Below, in pieces: positions 7,763 through 15,458 of a DNA stretch of 64,000 nucleotides. Positions within the stretch are counted from its first letter, which is position 1. Each line of letters begins with the position of its first letter. The notes below the pieces were generated by a model that saw only the letters and a list, made by a program, of their open reading frames with translations, had not been told where the DNA came from and made no database searches. Position numbers and translations under genes: made by a program. The stretch is taken from NCBI GenBank assembly GCA_910575555.1, contig CAJTFX010000020.1, positions 17,383 to 81,382 on the forward strand, in the 5' to 3' direction. Source of the DNA: Lachnospiraceae bacterium (lineage in GTDB: Bacteria > Bacillota > Clostridia > Lachnospirales > Lachnospiraceae).

Positions 7763-7903
7763 ATCTATATCATTGCTCCTTTATTCTTAGAGGTTGAAAT
7801 GGAAACAAATCTAGTATAACACTTTTTCAGAAAAAATAAAATAAATATGGACTGAAACTGGTTCTAATTTTAAAATTTTGATTATTGTATTTTATGCCTG
7901 TGT

Positions 7904-7970
7904 CAAATTCTGCAAAATCTGGTCGTTTTCTGCAATTTAGTTGACTAATGTGCTAAAGAAAAATAAAATA
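7904..7970 (+). promoter_or_regulatory. Tandem site and promoter of agrA-agrC (site E)
   Basis: TCAAATTCTGCAA (7904-7916) and TCGTTTTCTGCAA (7924-7936) have a 20-bp period. A -35 TTGACT (7942-7947) and -10 TAAAAT (7965-7970) follow with a 17-bp spacer. The transcript would have a leader of about 155 bases before agrA. A copy here, and another before agrB, fits autoinduction by the agr response regulator (inference). Confidence 0.65.
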
Positions 7971-8129
7971 ATAAGGGGAATTGTAGATTTTTGTATGTCA
8001 TCTTTTCTTACTATGAATGTAGAGAAAGGATTAAAGGATTTAGTAAGCTGTGTCGAAATACAACATGGTAGAGTATAAAATATCGGGACGGACTGCTATC
8101 AATTAGCAGGAAAGGAGGAGATAAAACAG

Positions 8130-8855
8130 ATGTTCAAAATTGCAATATGTGATGATGAAAATCTTTTTACAGAAGAACTAAAAGAACTGATCTCCGGCTA
8201 TATGATGGAAAAAGGTCTTGTTTTTGAGATAGATACATATAGCTCCGGGGAGGCATTGGTAGAACTAAGGGTTGAGGTAGTACAATATACGGTCGTGTTT
8301 TTGGATATCAATATGGATAAAGTTGATGGTATCAAGACGGCTGAGATGATCAGAAAAGTAAGCCGGGAAGTATTTATAGTATTTGTGACCGCATATGTGG
8401 ATTATTCTCTGGAAGGATACCGATTAGATGTTGTAAGGTATTTGCTAAAGGGTAATGTCAACTTTCAGAGCAAAGTTAATGAATGTATGGATGCCATTAT
8501 TGAAAAAATGAATTATTCTGTGGCAAAAAGGGAATTTGACTTTAAGGAAGGCAGAAAAGAAATATCACTGGAGAGATTATTGTATATTGAGAGCAATCTG
8601 CATATACTTGAGTTTCATGTTATGGAGGACACGGAAACAGTTTATACCATGTATGAAATATTAAATGTGTTGGATGATATGCTTTCGGAGAATGGTTTCA
8701 TTAGAACACATCAGAGTTATCTTGTAAATGCAAAACATATCAAGAATGTTGTACGCTGTAAAGTGATACTGACAAACGGGGTTGAGTTATCCATACCAAA
8801 AGCAAGGTACACAGAAGTGAAGAAAAAGTTTATAACGTGTCGGGGAGAAGTGTAG
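8130..8855 (+). CDS. agrA: AgrA-type LytTR response regulator
   Basis: A 241-residue two-domain regulator. The receiver (1-120) has the acidic pair in ICDDE, the phospho-acceptor Asp in VVFLDINMDKVDG and the Thr of VTAYVDYS. The LytTR DNA-binding domain (about 140-238) has the typical LLYIESNLHILEFH and FIRTHQSYLVNAKHIK segments. The usual receiver Lys appears as LLKGNVN. LytTR proteins bind direct repeats one or two helical turns apart, which fits the 20-bp-period tandem sites in this window. AGGAGGAG precedes ATG. agrC starts at the next base after its stop, so the pair is translated together. It should act as output of the peptide receptor AgrC. Confidence 0.92.
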   Translation: MFKIAICDDENLFTEELKELISGYMMEKGLVFEIDTYSSGEALVELRVEVVQYTVVFLDINMDKVDGIKTAEMIRKVSREVFIVFVTAYVDYSLEGYRLDVVRYLLKGNVNFQSKVNECMDAIIEKMNYSVAKREFDFKEGRKEISLERLLYIESNLHILEFHVMEDTETVYTMYEILNVLDDMLSENGFIRTHQSYLVNAKHIKNVVRCKVILTNGVELSIPKARYTEVKKKFITCRGEV

Positions 8856-10166
8856 ATGTTTTATTTAATGCAGAGTATATTGTTGGTATTTATTGAAATA
8901 ATGTGTTGTAAGATTTTTTATGAAACCTTTGGGAAAATACGATATAAAGGCTGGATTAATATAATACAATTTGTATTGTTGCTTGGCAGCATGTGTCTGA
9001 TTGCATTTGGCTTTTCAGATCATTTTACAATAAGACAGATTGCTATTGTTTTGATGTTTTCAGTATTTATGTTATGGCATGTTAAAATTAGTCTGAAAAA
9101 ATCATTTGTATTGGCTATATTATTTGATGCTTTGTTGTTGGCAATGGATTATTTGATTTATTTGATTAACAGATGGTTTTCTTTGGGTAGTGAGTTGCTA
9201 GGATGGCAGTATCAAGTCGGACAGGTTTTGGAATCTCTACTTGCAAAAATCGTATTATTTCTTTTTGTTCTCATAATAAGAAAATGGTTTGGAAAAAAAT
9301 CAATGGAAATGTTGTCGGACACAGAGTGGTTAAGATTTCTGTTCTTTCCTTTATTTACCATAGTTGCCATTTCCGCAATGTTGTCTGTTTTTGGATATGT
9401 ACAGACAGTAGAACAGGCGAATTTATTGTTTGTTATTGCATTTGGAATGATTGGAATGAATATCGTTGTGTTTTATCTAATTAATGATGTTGTGAAAAGG
9501 GAAGTGCAAATGCATGAAAACAAGGTTTTACAGATTCAGGCGAAAAATCAGTTGGAAATATACAGGTCTATCTCTGAAAACTTTGATAACCTAAAAAGAA
9601 GGACACACGAATTTAAAAACCAGATTTCATGTATAGAATCCTTACTGGAAAAAAAGCAATATTCTAAATTAGAAGAATATGCAAAAAAGATTTATGGTTC
9701 TCTGAATAACGAACCGGATGCCATTAATACCAATAATGTAATAGTAAATGCCATACTTAACACAAAATATCATGAGGCAGACTCAAAGGGAATTGTTTTT
9801 GTATTCAGGGTAAATGATCTTTCAGAATTGAGATTAAAAGATGAGGATGTGGTTACAATACTTGCCAACCTGCTGAACAATGCCATTGAAGCATGCGAGA
9901 CTTGTGATGACCAAAAGGTAATTAAGTTCAAGTTTGTTAAAGAAGATGATATGATAATCATTGCTGTTAAAAACACATTTAATTATGATGTTATATATGA
10001 GAATGGAGAGATAAAATCTACGAAAACATCAAATGTGGATGAACATGGCGTAGGAATCAAGAATGTATTAAGAATCATTGGGAAATATGGTGGCTCATAT
10101 GTCATTGAAGATAAGAATAAAGAATTTTTCTTTTCAATTATTATTCCTGCAAGTATGCAATGTTAA
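8856..10166 (+). CDS. agrC: AgrC-type peptide-sensing histidine kinase
   Basis: A 436-residue sensor. Six or so hydrophobic segments fill residues 1-215, the usual AgrC peptide-binding membrane domain. A coiled linker then leads to the phospho-acceptor region, HEFKNQISCIESLL (His near 253), and a GHKL-type ATPase with NLLNNAIEACE and GVGIKNVLRIIGKYGG. This subclass lacks the classical H-box, as expected for AgrC/HPK10 kinases. It follows agrA directly and precedes agrBD, so the signal made by agrBD is probably sensed here. It should be located in the cytoplasmic membrane. Confidence 0.9.
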   Translation: MFYLMQSILLVFIEIMCCKIFYETFGKIRYKGWINIIQFVLLLGSMCLIAFGFSDHFTIRQIAIVLMFSVFMLWHVKISLKKSFVLAILFDALLLAMDYLIYLINRWFSLGSELLGWQYQVGQVLESLLAKIVLFLFVLIIRKWFGKKSMEMLSDTEWLRFLFFPLFTIVAISAMLSVFGYVQTVEQANLLFVIAFGMIGMNIVVFYLINDVVKREVQMHENKVLQIQAKNQLEIYRSISENFDNLKRRTHEFKNQISCIESLLEKKQYSKLEEYAKKIYGSLNNEPDAINTNNVIVNAILNTKYHEADSKGIVFVFRVNDLSELRLKDEDVVTILANLLNNAIEACETCDDQKVIKFKFVKEDDMIIIAVKNTFNYDVIYENGEIKSTKTSNVDEHGVGIKNVLRIIGKYGGSYVIEDKNKEFFFSIIIPASMQC

Positions 10167-10194
10167 AATGATTGGTTCCTAAAACTGCTTTGTG

Positions 10195-10261
10195 CCGTTT
10201 TCTGCAAGAAATGTCCATTTTCTGCAAATCATCTTGAATTTTTTAATTAATAATTCATACT
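10195..10261 (+). promoter_or_regulatory. Tandem site and promoter of agrB-agrD (site F)
   Basis: CCGTTTTCTGCAA (10195-10207) and CCATTTTCTGCAA (10215-10227), 20-bp period; six bases on, TTGAAT (10234-10239), 16-bp spacer, CATACT (10256-10261). It lies in the short agrC-agrB gap, so signal production has its own inducible promoter. Confidence 0.75.
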
Positions 10262-10283
10262 GAATAACTAAGGAGGCATGTTT

Positions 10284-10868
10284 ATGATAGAGAAGATGGC
10301 ATTAAAGATTGTCAGTCAAATGGAAATGGAAAGGATAATAAGCAAATCAAGGTGTGAATATTATGAATATGCATTAATAAGTATGACGGAACATGCTATA
10401 ACAGTTGGAACTATGTTGCTTTTAGGATTAATATTCAGGCAATTTTTACCCACGATTTGTTTTATGGTGTTCTTTTTTTCATTGAGAAAACGGACAGGAG
10501 GATTTCATGCGAATAAGTTTTGGCAGTGCTATCTAGGGACGGTTATAACATATATTGTGGTTATACAGGTTGTACCTGTGCTTTGCATAAACCAGACTAT
10601 TATGTATGGAATGCTATTTTTTGCAATAATTCTGATTTGTATAATAGGGACAATAAACCACCCGAATATAGATATGAATAAAAGCGAATTGCAGGAGTCT
10701 AAGAAAGCAGCAAGGTTGATTGTTCTAATGGAAGTAATAATAATTGCTGTTTTAGTTTATCTGAAAGCTGATATTATGTATATTAGCTATATGTCAGTGG
10801 CTATTATATTATGTGCATTCTTGATGTGTTTGGCAAAAATAATAAAACAGGAGGTATGTGTAAAATGA
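10284..10868 (+). CDS. agrB: AgrB-type peptide-processing membrane protease
   Basis: A 194-residue membrane protein with four to six hydrophobic segments. The catalytic region LRKRTGGFHANKFWQC has the His and, seven residues later, the Cys that AgrB uses to cut AgrD and form the thiolactone. The conserved NHPN segment is also present (GTINHPNIDMN). ATG 10284 is chosen over ATG 10278 because AAGGAGG ends only one base before the latter. The stop overlaps the agrD start (ATGA), a sign of coupled translation. The gene is second in the order agrA-agrC-agrB-agrD, unlike the staphylococcal BDCA order. It should act in the membrane on the product of 10865. Confidence 0.92.
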   Translation: MIEKMALKIVSQMEMERIISKSRCEYYEYALISMTEHAITVGTMLLLGLIFRQFLPTICFMVFFFSLRKRTGGFHANKFWQCYLGTVITYIVVIQVVPVLCINQTIMYGMLFFAIILICIIGTINHPNIDMNKSELQESKKAARLIVLMEVIIIAVLVYLKADIMYISYMSVAIILCAFLMCLAKIIKQEVCVK

Positions 10869-11014
10869 AGAAAAGTGAAATGGTCAGCAAAAAGGTATTA
10901 AAAGTAGTAGAGAGAATTGTTCGTAATAAAGCCGAAAATGTCATGGGTGGAGAACCACCATATTGTCTTGGGATTTATCATCAGCCCAAAAGACCGAAGC
11001 GGAAAAAGGATTAA
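10865..11014 (+). CDS. agrD: AgrD-type autoinducing peptide precursor
   Basis: A 49-residue precursor overlapping agrB by four bases. The layout is that of AgrD: an amphipathic N-terminal helix (about 5-25, SKKVLKVVERIVRNK), a short core GGEPPYCLGIY and a charged, proline-containing tail HQPKRPKRKKD. By analogy with AgrD, cleavage before HQPK would give a five-residue thiolactone ring closed between Cys34 and the Tyr four residues on (CLGIY), with a short exocyclic tail. The exact N-terminal cut cannot be read from sequence. The second precursor at 18123 keeps the YCL and HQPKxP elements. The transcript ends at the terminator at 11076. Confidence 0.85.
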   Translation: MKKSEMVSKKVLKVVERIVRNKAENVMGGEPPYCLGIYHQPKRPKRKKD

Positions 11015-11075
11015 GATTTAATAGTTAATATGGCAATAATGATAAATTAAAGCTTGTAGTAAAATTAAGTATAAG

Positions 11076-11119
11076 AAAAAGCCTTTCAGATTAGTATGGC
11101 GTGTCTGAAAGGCTTTTTT
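11076..11119 (+). terminator. Terminator of agrBD
   Basis: AAAAAGCCTTTCAGA (11076-11090) pairs perfectly with TCTGAAAGGCTTTTT, followed by T. It abuts site G, so it also insulates the next promoter. Confidence 0.9.
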
Positions 11120-11120
11120 A

Positions 11121-11187
11121 CCGTTTTCTGCTAAAAACGTCCACTTTCTGCAAGGGTAATTGACCTTTAACCATATTTTGTTATTAT
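11121..11187 (+). promoter_or_regulatory. Tandem site and promoter (site G)
   Basis: CCGTTTTCTGCTA (11121-11133) and CCACTTTCTGCAA (11141-11153), 20-bp period; TTGACC (11160-11165), 16-bp spacer, TATTAT (11182-11187). Almost identical over the whole stretch to site I at 40904-40970. Confidence 0.8.
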
Positions 11188-11250
11188 GAAAGCAAGGGAA
11201 AAATAAATTACAGATACATAAAATCAACAAAAAGGAGAAATTTTTTTGCA

Positions 11251-11709
11251 ATGAAAAAATTAATGTCTATTATTACATGCATGACACTCTGCGTTATGAT
11301 GGCTATGCCAGTATCAGCAGCGGAGGTAATGTCAAAAGAAAATGTTATTGAGAAGGAAGAAGTCAGTGCAACATCAGGCTCAAATTGCTTTAGTCGTACA
11401 CTGTCAAAGTTAAATTTAATAAATGGTACTGCGTCATTCTCATCAGGTTCTTTGAGCGGCAATGGGCAAGTTGTTACTTCAATAAGTTTATATGTCCGTG
11501 TACCTTCGGGAAGTTTTCCATTTATTCTTAATTTGCAAGCTCCAGACGGGACAACATGTAGTGTTGCTATAACAGAAAGCGGAACTATAATATTAGATGA
11601 TTTTAACGGATGCAGTCCATCGGGTAGCTGGAAAATATGGTTTGAGCCACAAGGAACTGTATCAACAGCAACAATAACTGTGAAGGTCTGCTATGATTAT
11701 AGCTATTAG
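11251..11709 (+). CDS. Secreted P-domain-like protein, paralogue of 2439
   Basis: A 152-residue protein with signal peptide (MKKLMSIITCMTLCVMMAMP, cleavage near VSAAE, residue 24). The mature protein starts with a short acidic stretch, then SGSNCFSRTLSKLN, and continues as a beta-sandwich-like domain with VRVPSGSFPF, SPSGSWKIWF and a final CYDYSY. The GSWKIWF motif resembles the GTWKL signature of P domains; the assignment is by motif only. The gene is single, 64 bases downstream of the -10 at site G, and has a strong terminator at 11754. It is exported, with no anchor seen. Two diverged copies under the same type of control site suggest a family of quorum-regulated exoproteins. Confidence 0.8.
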   Translation: MKKLMSIITCMTLCVMMAMPVSAAEVMSKENVIEKEEVSATSGSNCFSRTLSKLNLINGTASFSSGSLSGNGQVVTSISLYVRVPSGSFPFILNLQAPDGTTCSVAITESGTIILDDFNGCSPSGSWKIWFEPQGTVSTATITVKVCYDYSY

Positions 11710-11753
11710 TGTAGAGAAATATTTCTGCAAGTTATTATTAATAAAAGAATACT

Positions 11754-11799
11754 AAATACGCATGATAAATTTTCCATATATTGTCATGCGTATTTTTTT
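11754..11799 (+). terminator. Terminator of the 11251 gene
   Basis: A perfect 12-bp stem AAATACGCATGA (11754-11765) / TCATGCGTATTT (11784-11795), then TTTT. Confidence 0.9.
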
Positions 11800-11950
11800 A
11801 TACATACAATTTTTCGATAATTCTCTGCGGTTTTGCAGTAGGGAAAATTATATTTAATGATATATTTTTTACATAAATTTGTATATAGGGGATATATAAA
11901 ATGGGCAGTCCAGTACAATATATTCCTTAATATTGAATACAGCATTTTTA

Positions 11951-11998
11951 GAGTACCCAAATCGACATGGCAGGTCGGTGCGGTGTACTCTTTTTTTT
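11951..11998 (+). terminator. Terminator-like hairpin in the 11.8-12.1 kb gap
   Basis: GAGTACC (11951-11957) and GGTGTACTC (11982-11990) form a stem followed by eight T. No convincing gene lies in 11800-12111, so this may end a small RNA or act as an attenuator before the XRE gene. Confidence 0.55.
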
Positions 11999-12111
11999 GT
12001 TACTGTCGAAAATTGCTGATTTATCAGGACGTATACATACGAAGGTCGAAAAGAGAACCGCCTGCAGATTCTTCATCTCACAAATAAATGAAAAGAATGG
12101 AGAATCAGAAA

Positions 12112-12444
12112 ATGAAGGATATAAAATATATTATTGCCGATAATGTGAAATTATACCGGAAAAAGCAAAATTTAACCCAATTTGAACTGGCGGAGAAAGC
12201 GGAGCTTTCAGTTGATTCTATAAAGCGGATCGAGCATGGGAGCAGAACAATGTCGTTAGAAAATTTTATGAGAATAGCAGAAGCATTGGATGTTCCCTTA
12301 TCATTTCTCATGTATGAAAATCTAAATAAAATCCCCATAACAGAACGTGTTCTGAATATCTTAAACAATAAAGACGGAAAGCAACAGGAATATTTATTAC
12401 ATATGCTTGAAGAAATGTCATTTGGCTTGGACAAGCTCTTATAG
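12112..12444 (+). CDS. XRE-family regulator with C-terminal extension
   Basis: A 110-residue protein. Residues 5-65 are a typical Cro/CI helix-turn-helix (VKLYRKKQNLTQFELAEKAE, with SVDSIKRIEHG as recognition region and VPLSFLMYE closing the domain). The last 40 residues form one predicted helix. ATG 12112 is preferred over ATG 12088 and 12097 since GGAG lies nine bases upstream. A damaged copy of the same gene is at 18477-18718. It is followed by a hairpin and the sigma factor gene at 12573. The target is unknown; it may control the neighbouring sigma factor operon. Confidence 0.8.
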   Translation: MKDIKYIIADNVKLYRKKQNLTQFELAEKAELSVDSIKRIEHGSRTMSLENFMRIAEALDVPLSFLMYENLNKIPITERVLNILNNKDGKQQEYLLHMLEEMSFGLDKLL

Positions 12445-12461
12445 CAAGCGTAAAAAGGTCG

Positions 12462-12495
12462 AAAAGGTGTATAGGGATTCTATGCGCCTTTTTGT
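12462..12495 (+). terminator. Terminator after the XRE gene
   Basis: AAAAGGTGTATAG and CTATGCGCCTTTT form a long stem with G-U pairs and a T-rich tail. Confidence 0.7.
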
Positions 12496-12572
12496 TTTTT
12501 TCTCCAAAAGTGAAACCAAATTCCAGCAGGCAACGTATTGATAAAAAATTTGAGCAGATAGGATTTGGGGGA

Positions 12573-13133
12573 ATGGACGAAAAGAGCGTACTAAAGAGAT
12601 TACGAAACAGGGATGAAAAGGCATTTGAAGAAATAATTGATTTGTATAGTGCTTATATCACTGCCATTGTCAGAAACCTATTAAGCTCAAAGGGAACTAA
12701 AGAAGATGTGGAGGAGGTGGTTGCAGACACATTTATTTCATTGTGGAATACGGTTGAAAGGATCAATTATGAGGAATACAGCAGTATCAAGGCATACATA
12801 GCAGTCATTGCAAGGAATAAAGCAAAGGACTGGCTGCGAAGTGCCAAAGTGCAGAATTTACAGTTAATGGATGATATTCTGATAATTGATAACAGCGTGG
12901 AACAGCTAATAGTCCAAAGAGAACAACAGAGAATTATAGCAAAAATTTTAGAACAGTTGAAGCCGTTAGACTGGAAGATTTTTGTGGCGTATTACTACCA
13001 GTACAAAAAAGTAAATGAGATTGCGCAGGAGCTTCAGATGAATCCTCAGACAGTAAAAACCAGACTGCGGCGTGGAAGAGAGGTGCTTAAAAAATTTCTG
13101 ATCAAAGAAGGATATGGAAGCAATGCAGATTAG
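12573..13133 (+). CDS. ECF-type RNA polymerase sigma factor
   Basis: A 186-residue sigma factor. Region 2 is seen at about 10-85 (FEEIIDLYSAYITAIVRNLL, then VADTFISLWN and ARNKAKDWLR). Region 4 is at about 125-178 (LDWKIFVAYYYQYKKVNEIA, then MNPQTVKTRLRRGREVLKKF). ATG 12573 follows a GGGGG stretch; upstream in-frame starts would add an unusual leader. The gene overlaps the next open frame by 20 bases, as sigma and anti-sigma genes often do. It should direct polymerase to a small set of promoters, not identifiable here. Confidence 0.88.
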   Translation: MDEKSVLKRLRNRDEKAFEEIIDLYSAYITAIVRNLLSSKGTKEDVEEVVADTFISLWNTVERINYEEYSSIKAYIAVIARNKAKDWLRSAKVQNLQLMDDILIIDNSVEQLIVQREQQRIIAKILEQLKPLDWKIFVAYYYQYKKVNEIAQELQMNPQTVKTRLRRGREVLKKFLIKEGYGSNAD

Positions 13134-14271
13134 GATTAGTGATATGCTTGATAATGCTTCAGAGTTGATTGAAGAGAACAGGGAAGTCAGAAAAACAACC
13201 AACAATGACAGAATCAAGAAAATTGTATTTTCAGAGATTGATTGTACGCCAAGACATATTGTAAAAGAGAAGGAGGAAAGGAACATGAGAAAAAAGATAT
13301 TAAAAATTATGAAATGGGTAGGTTTGATTTTATTGGGTGTTATTGCAGCATTGACGGTTTGGAATTTTATCTGCAAGAAAGCAGAGCAGTTCAAAATTCA
13401 GGCTGCATATGGAACGGTTATTGAAGTGAATGGGCATAATATGGTGGTGGATATAAAGGGAGAGGATAACGAGACAACAATTATATTGCTGCCTGGTTGG
13501 GGATCGCCTTCGCCTATCTTGGAATTTCTTCCCCTGGCGGAAGAACTGTCAGAAGATTTCAGGGTTATTACCATAGAGCCGTTTGGATATGGGCTTTCCG
13601 ACAGGGTTGGGACGGAACGGGAAATTAGCGTTGTCGTGGAAGAACTGCATGAGTGTACCCAAAAGTTAGGCTGTGATCAGTATTATTTAATGCCACATTC
13701 GCTCTCCGGGTTGTATTCCCTGTACTGGGCAAATACCTATCCGCAGGAAGTAAAGGGCTTTATAGGGATTGATCCGTCTGTTCCCAAACAGTCCGATGAA
13801 GAGCCGCTCCCGATCAGCATGGTGACATTGAATAAGCTATCAGCGTATTTCCAGAAAGCAGTAAACGTGTTGGGGATTACCCGGTTATGTTCCATAGGGC
13901 ATCCGGAAAATGCAATCTATGCAGATACTACTTATCCATATTCAGAAAGGGAGTTGGAAGTATTCCGCATTTTGTCTATGGATTTCGCATACAGCAAAGA
14001 TATTATGAATGAAATAGGGCATATGGAGGATAGTCTGGAGTCTGTGAGGGATATGAAATTTCCTGAAACAGTTCCAGTGCTGCAGTTTGTTTCAGCGGAT
14101 AACTGTGAACTGCTGGAGACATGGGAATCGCTGCATAGGGAAGTAATTACAGAAACGGATAAGAGTGAAGTGCTGCGGCTGGATGGCGGGCATTACCTGC
14201 ATTTTGAAAGGAAACAGGAACTTGTTGAAAAAGTAAGGGAATGGGTGCGAAATGTGGAAGAAGGATTTTAG
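13114..14271 (+). CDS. Membrane-anchored alpha/beta hydrolase, possible anti-sigma 5' remnant
   Basis: The open frame is 385 residues, but the hydrolase itself probably starts at ATG 13285 (328 residues), where AAGGAGGAAAGG precedes MRKKILKIMKW. From there an N-terminal membrane helix (VGLILLGVIAALTVW) leads to an alpha/beta hydrolase: LLPGWGSPSP oxyanion loop, nucleophile elbow PHSLSG with Ser (first Gly replaced by His), and catalytic His in GGHYLHFE. The 57 upstream codons are hydrophilic and helical, overlap the sigma gene, and resemble the start of an anti-sigma protein. The hydrolase may have replaced the rest, or both starts may be used. Substrate unknown. Confidence 0.78.
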   Translation: MEAMQIRISDMLDNASELIEENREVRKTTNNDRIKKIVFSEIDCTPRHIVKEKEERNMRKKILKIMKWVGLILLGVIAALTVWNFICKKAEQFKIQAAYGTVIEVNGHNMVVDIKGEDNETTIILLPGWGSPSPILEFLPLAEELSEDFRVITIEPFGYGLSDRVGTEREISVVVEELHECTQKLGCDQYYLMPHSLSGLYSLYWANTYPQEVKGFIGIDPSVPKQSDEEPLPISMVTLNKLSAYFQKAVNVLGITRLCSIGHPENAIYADTTYPYSERELEVFRILSMDFAYSKDIMNEIGHMEDSLESVRDMKFPETVPVLQFVSADNCELLETWESLHREVITETDKSEVLRLDGGHYLHFERKQELVEKVREWVRNVEEGF

Positions 14272-14277
14272 ATTTTT

Positions 14278-14344
14278 CCTTTTTCTGCAATATAAAGCCG
14301 TTTTCTGCAAAGGCAATGTAGTTGATACGTTTTTCTGCTATGAT
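14278..14344 (+). promoter_or_regulatory. Tandem site and promoter (site H)
   Basis: CCTTTTTCTGCAA (14278-14290) and CCGTTTTCTGCAA (14298-14310), 20-bp period. At the fixed distance are TGTAGT (14317-14322, poor -35) and TATGAT (14339-14344). The weak -35 suggests strong dependence on an activator. Another TTTTCTGC overlaps the -10. Confidence 0.65.
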
Positions 14345-14486
14345 TAATGTGTATGCAAATGATTTTATGTATATAGGTTTACGCAGCGGTTAAACTGTTT
14401 GTATAAACTCAATAAGTTTTAAAAACTTATATTTGTGGGAAATGAGGTTTGTATACGTTTCTGCATTGGATGAAGGAGAGTAAGAA

Positions 14487-14855
14487 ATGGATAAATATAA
14501 AGAATTGATAAGTCTTTTTTCGGATGTCCTCGAAAAATCGAAGGATTACCATATTGCATATATCTATCAGGAGGGCTATGCGTCTTTGGTCGGTTTATTG
14601 AACAAAGAGGAAGGGCAGAATCTGTCAATGATAGTGGATGAAAAATTTTCCTCGCCGGAGGGCATGGCAGAAAGTTTGCTTCGTAACTGGCGCTGGCAGT
14701 GGTTTTATGAAAATAGGGAGTTGCTGCCACGAAAAGATTATGATGATATTTGCAAGCTCGATAATGAACTGCCGGACAGCCTGCGGGAGCAATATAAGCA
14801 GGATATTTTAATGTGGCAGGATAAAATACAGGCTGTCTTACAAGAAGAAAGTTAA
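14487..14855 (+). CDS. Hypothetical 122-residue protein under site H
   Basis: A soluble acidic protein with no signal peptide, rich in aromatic residues (NWRWQWFYENRELLP). A ribosome site GAAGGAGAG lies seven bases before ATG 14487. No family recognised. It is transcribed from site H with a leader of about 135 bases, and its last four bases overlap the end of the convergent agrB2 gene. Its position between the two agr systems and the shared control element suggest it belongs to the quorum response, perhaps as an immunity or regulatory protein (inference only). Confidence 0.7.
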   Translation: MDKYKELISLFSDVLEKSKDYHIAYIYQEGYASLVGLLNKEEGQNLSMIVDEKFSSPEGMAESLLRNWRWQWFYENRELLPRKDYDDICKLDNELPDSLREQYKQDILMWQDKIQAVLQEES

Positions 14856-15421
14856 GTCTGTTTGTATATCAGACGTCCAATAAGGGAAGTAGCAGAGATA
14901 AAAACAAATACGATTGCTTGTAAAAACATATACATTGTGTTTTGGGTGTAGATGAAAAATAAAGCCAATAGAAAGCTGAAAAGCATCGTAAAATAAGTTC
15001 TCTTAATGAATGTGCGGTTTTCCTGTGCATCTACTTCCCGATTTGGATGGTCAACCGGACCGATGACCAGTATCAGTATGGCGGCAACCAGATACAGAGT
15101 AAAAGAGATCGGAATGGGTATTGTTAAATATTTTACTGCCAATAGGGAAGATGTGAGTATGAAACAGGAGCCTATAAAACAGGCAAAATACGTTTTCATG
15201 TGTACACCGCCGCCATATGAACGCATAGGGATAAAAAGCAGGAAAAAGAAAAGGCATTCAGGCATCATACCAAGAAACAGAGCAATTATAATACTGCATA
15301 TGGTACTCACGGACAACTCTAAAAAGCATTGGAAACCGTACTGGTAGATTTCAACAAGCTCTTGGGTAATAATTTCTTTTTCATATATATAGACTGCTAA
15401 TTTTTTTGCTAAATGTTCCAT
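14852..15421 (-). CDS. agrB: AgrB-type peptide-processing protease, second system
   Basis: A 189-residue membrane protein. The catalytic region MRSYGGGVHMKTYFAC contains the His and, seven residues later, the Cys of AgrB proteases, and the NHPN-like segment is DHPNRE. About five hydrophobic helices follow the family layout. It is the last gene of the minus-strand run XRE-agrA2-agrC2-agrB2. No agrD lies beside it on the same strand; the likely substrate is the 48-residue precursor at 18123, which diverges from the other end of the run. It is well diverged from agrB at 10284, so the second system was probably acquired rather than made by local duplication. Confidence 0.9.
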   Translation of the reverse strand: MEHLAKKLAVYIYEKEIITQELVEIYQYGFQCFLELSVSTICSIIIALFLGMMPECLFFFLLFIPMRSYGGGVHMKTYFACFIGSCFILTSSLLAVKYLTIPIPISFTLYLVAAILILVIGPVDHPNREVDAQENRTFIKRTYFTMLFSFLLALFFIYTQNTMYMFLQAIVFVFISATSLIGRLIYKQT

Positions 15422-15458
15422 GATAGCTCCTTTTTAGAATTTGAAATCACCCCATATG

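Noticed and set aside
7800..7860. Tandem element before the second alpha-CTD-like gene
   Set aside because: TTTTTTCTGAAAAA is present near a TATACT, but no first repeat in register could be found.
10865..11014. Lantibiotic precursor
   Set aside because: Overlaps agrB, has an AgrD layout and no LanM/LanBC genes are present.
11857..12087. 76-codon open frame before the XRE gene
   Set aside because: Runs through a terminator-like hairpin and lacks a ribosome site and credible protein composition.
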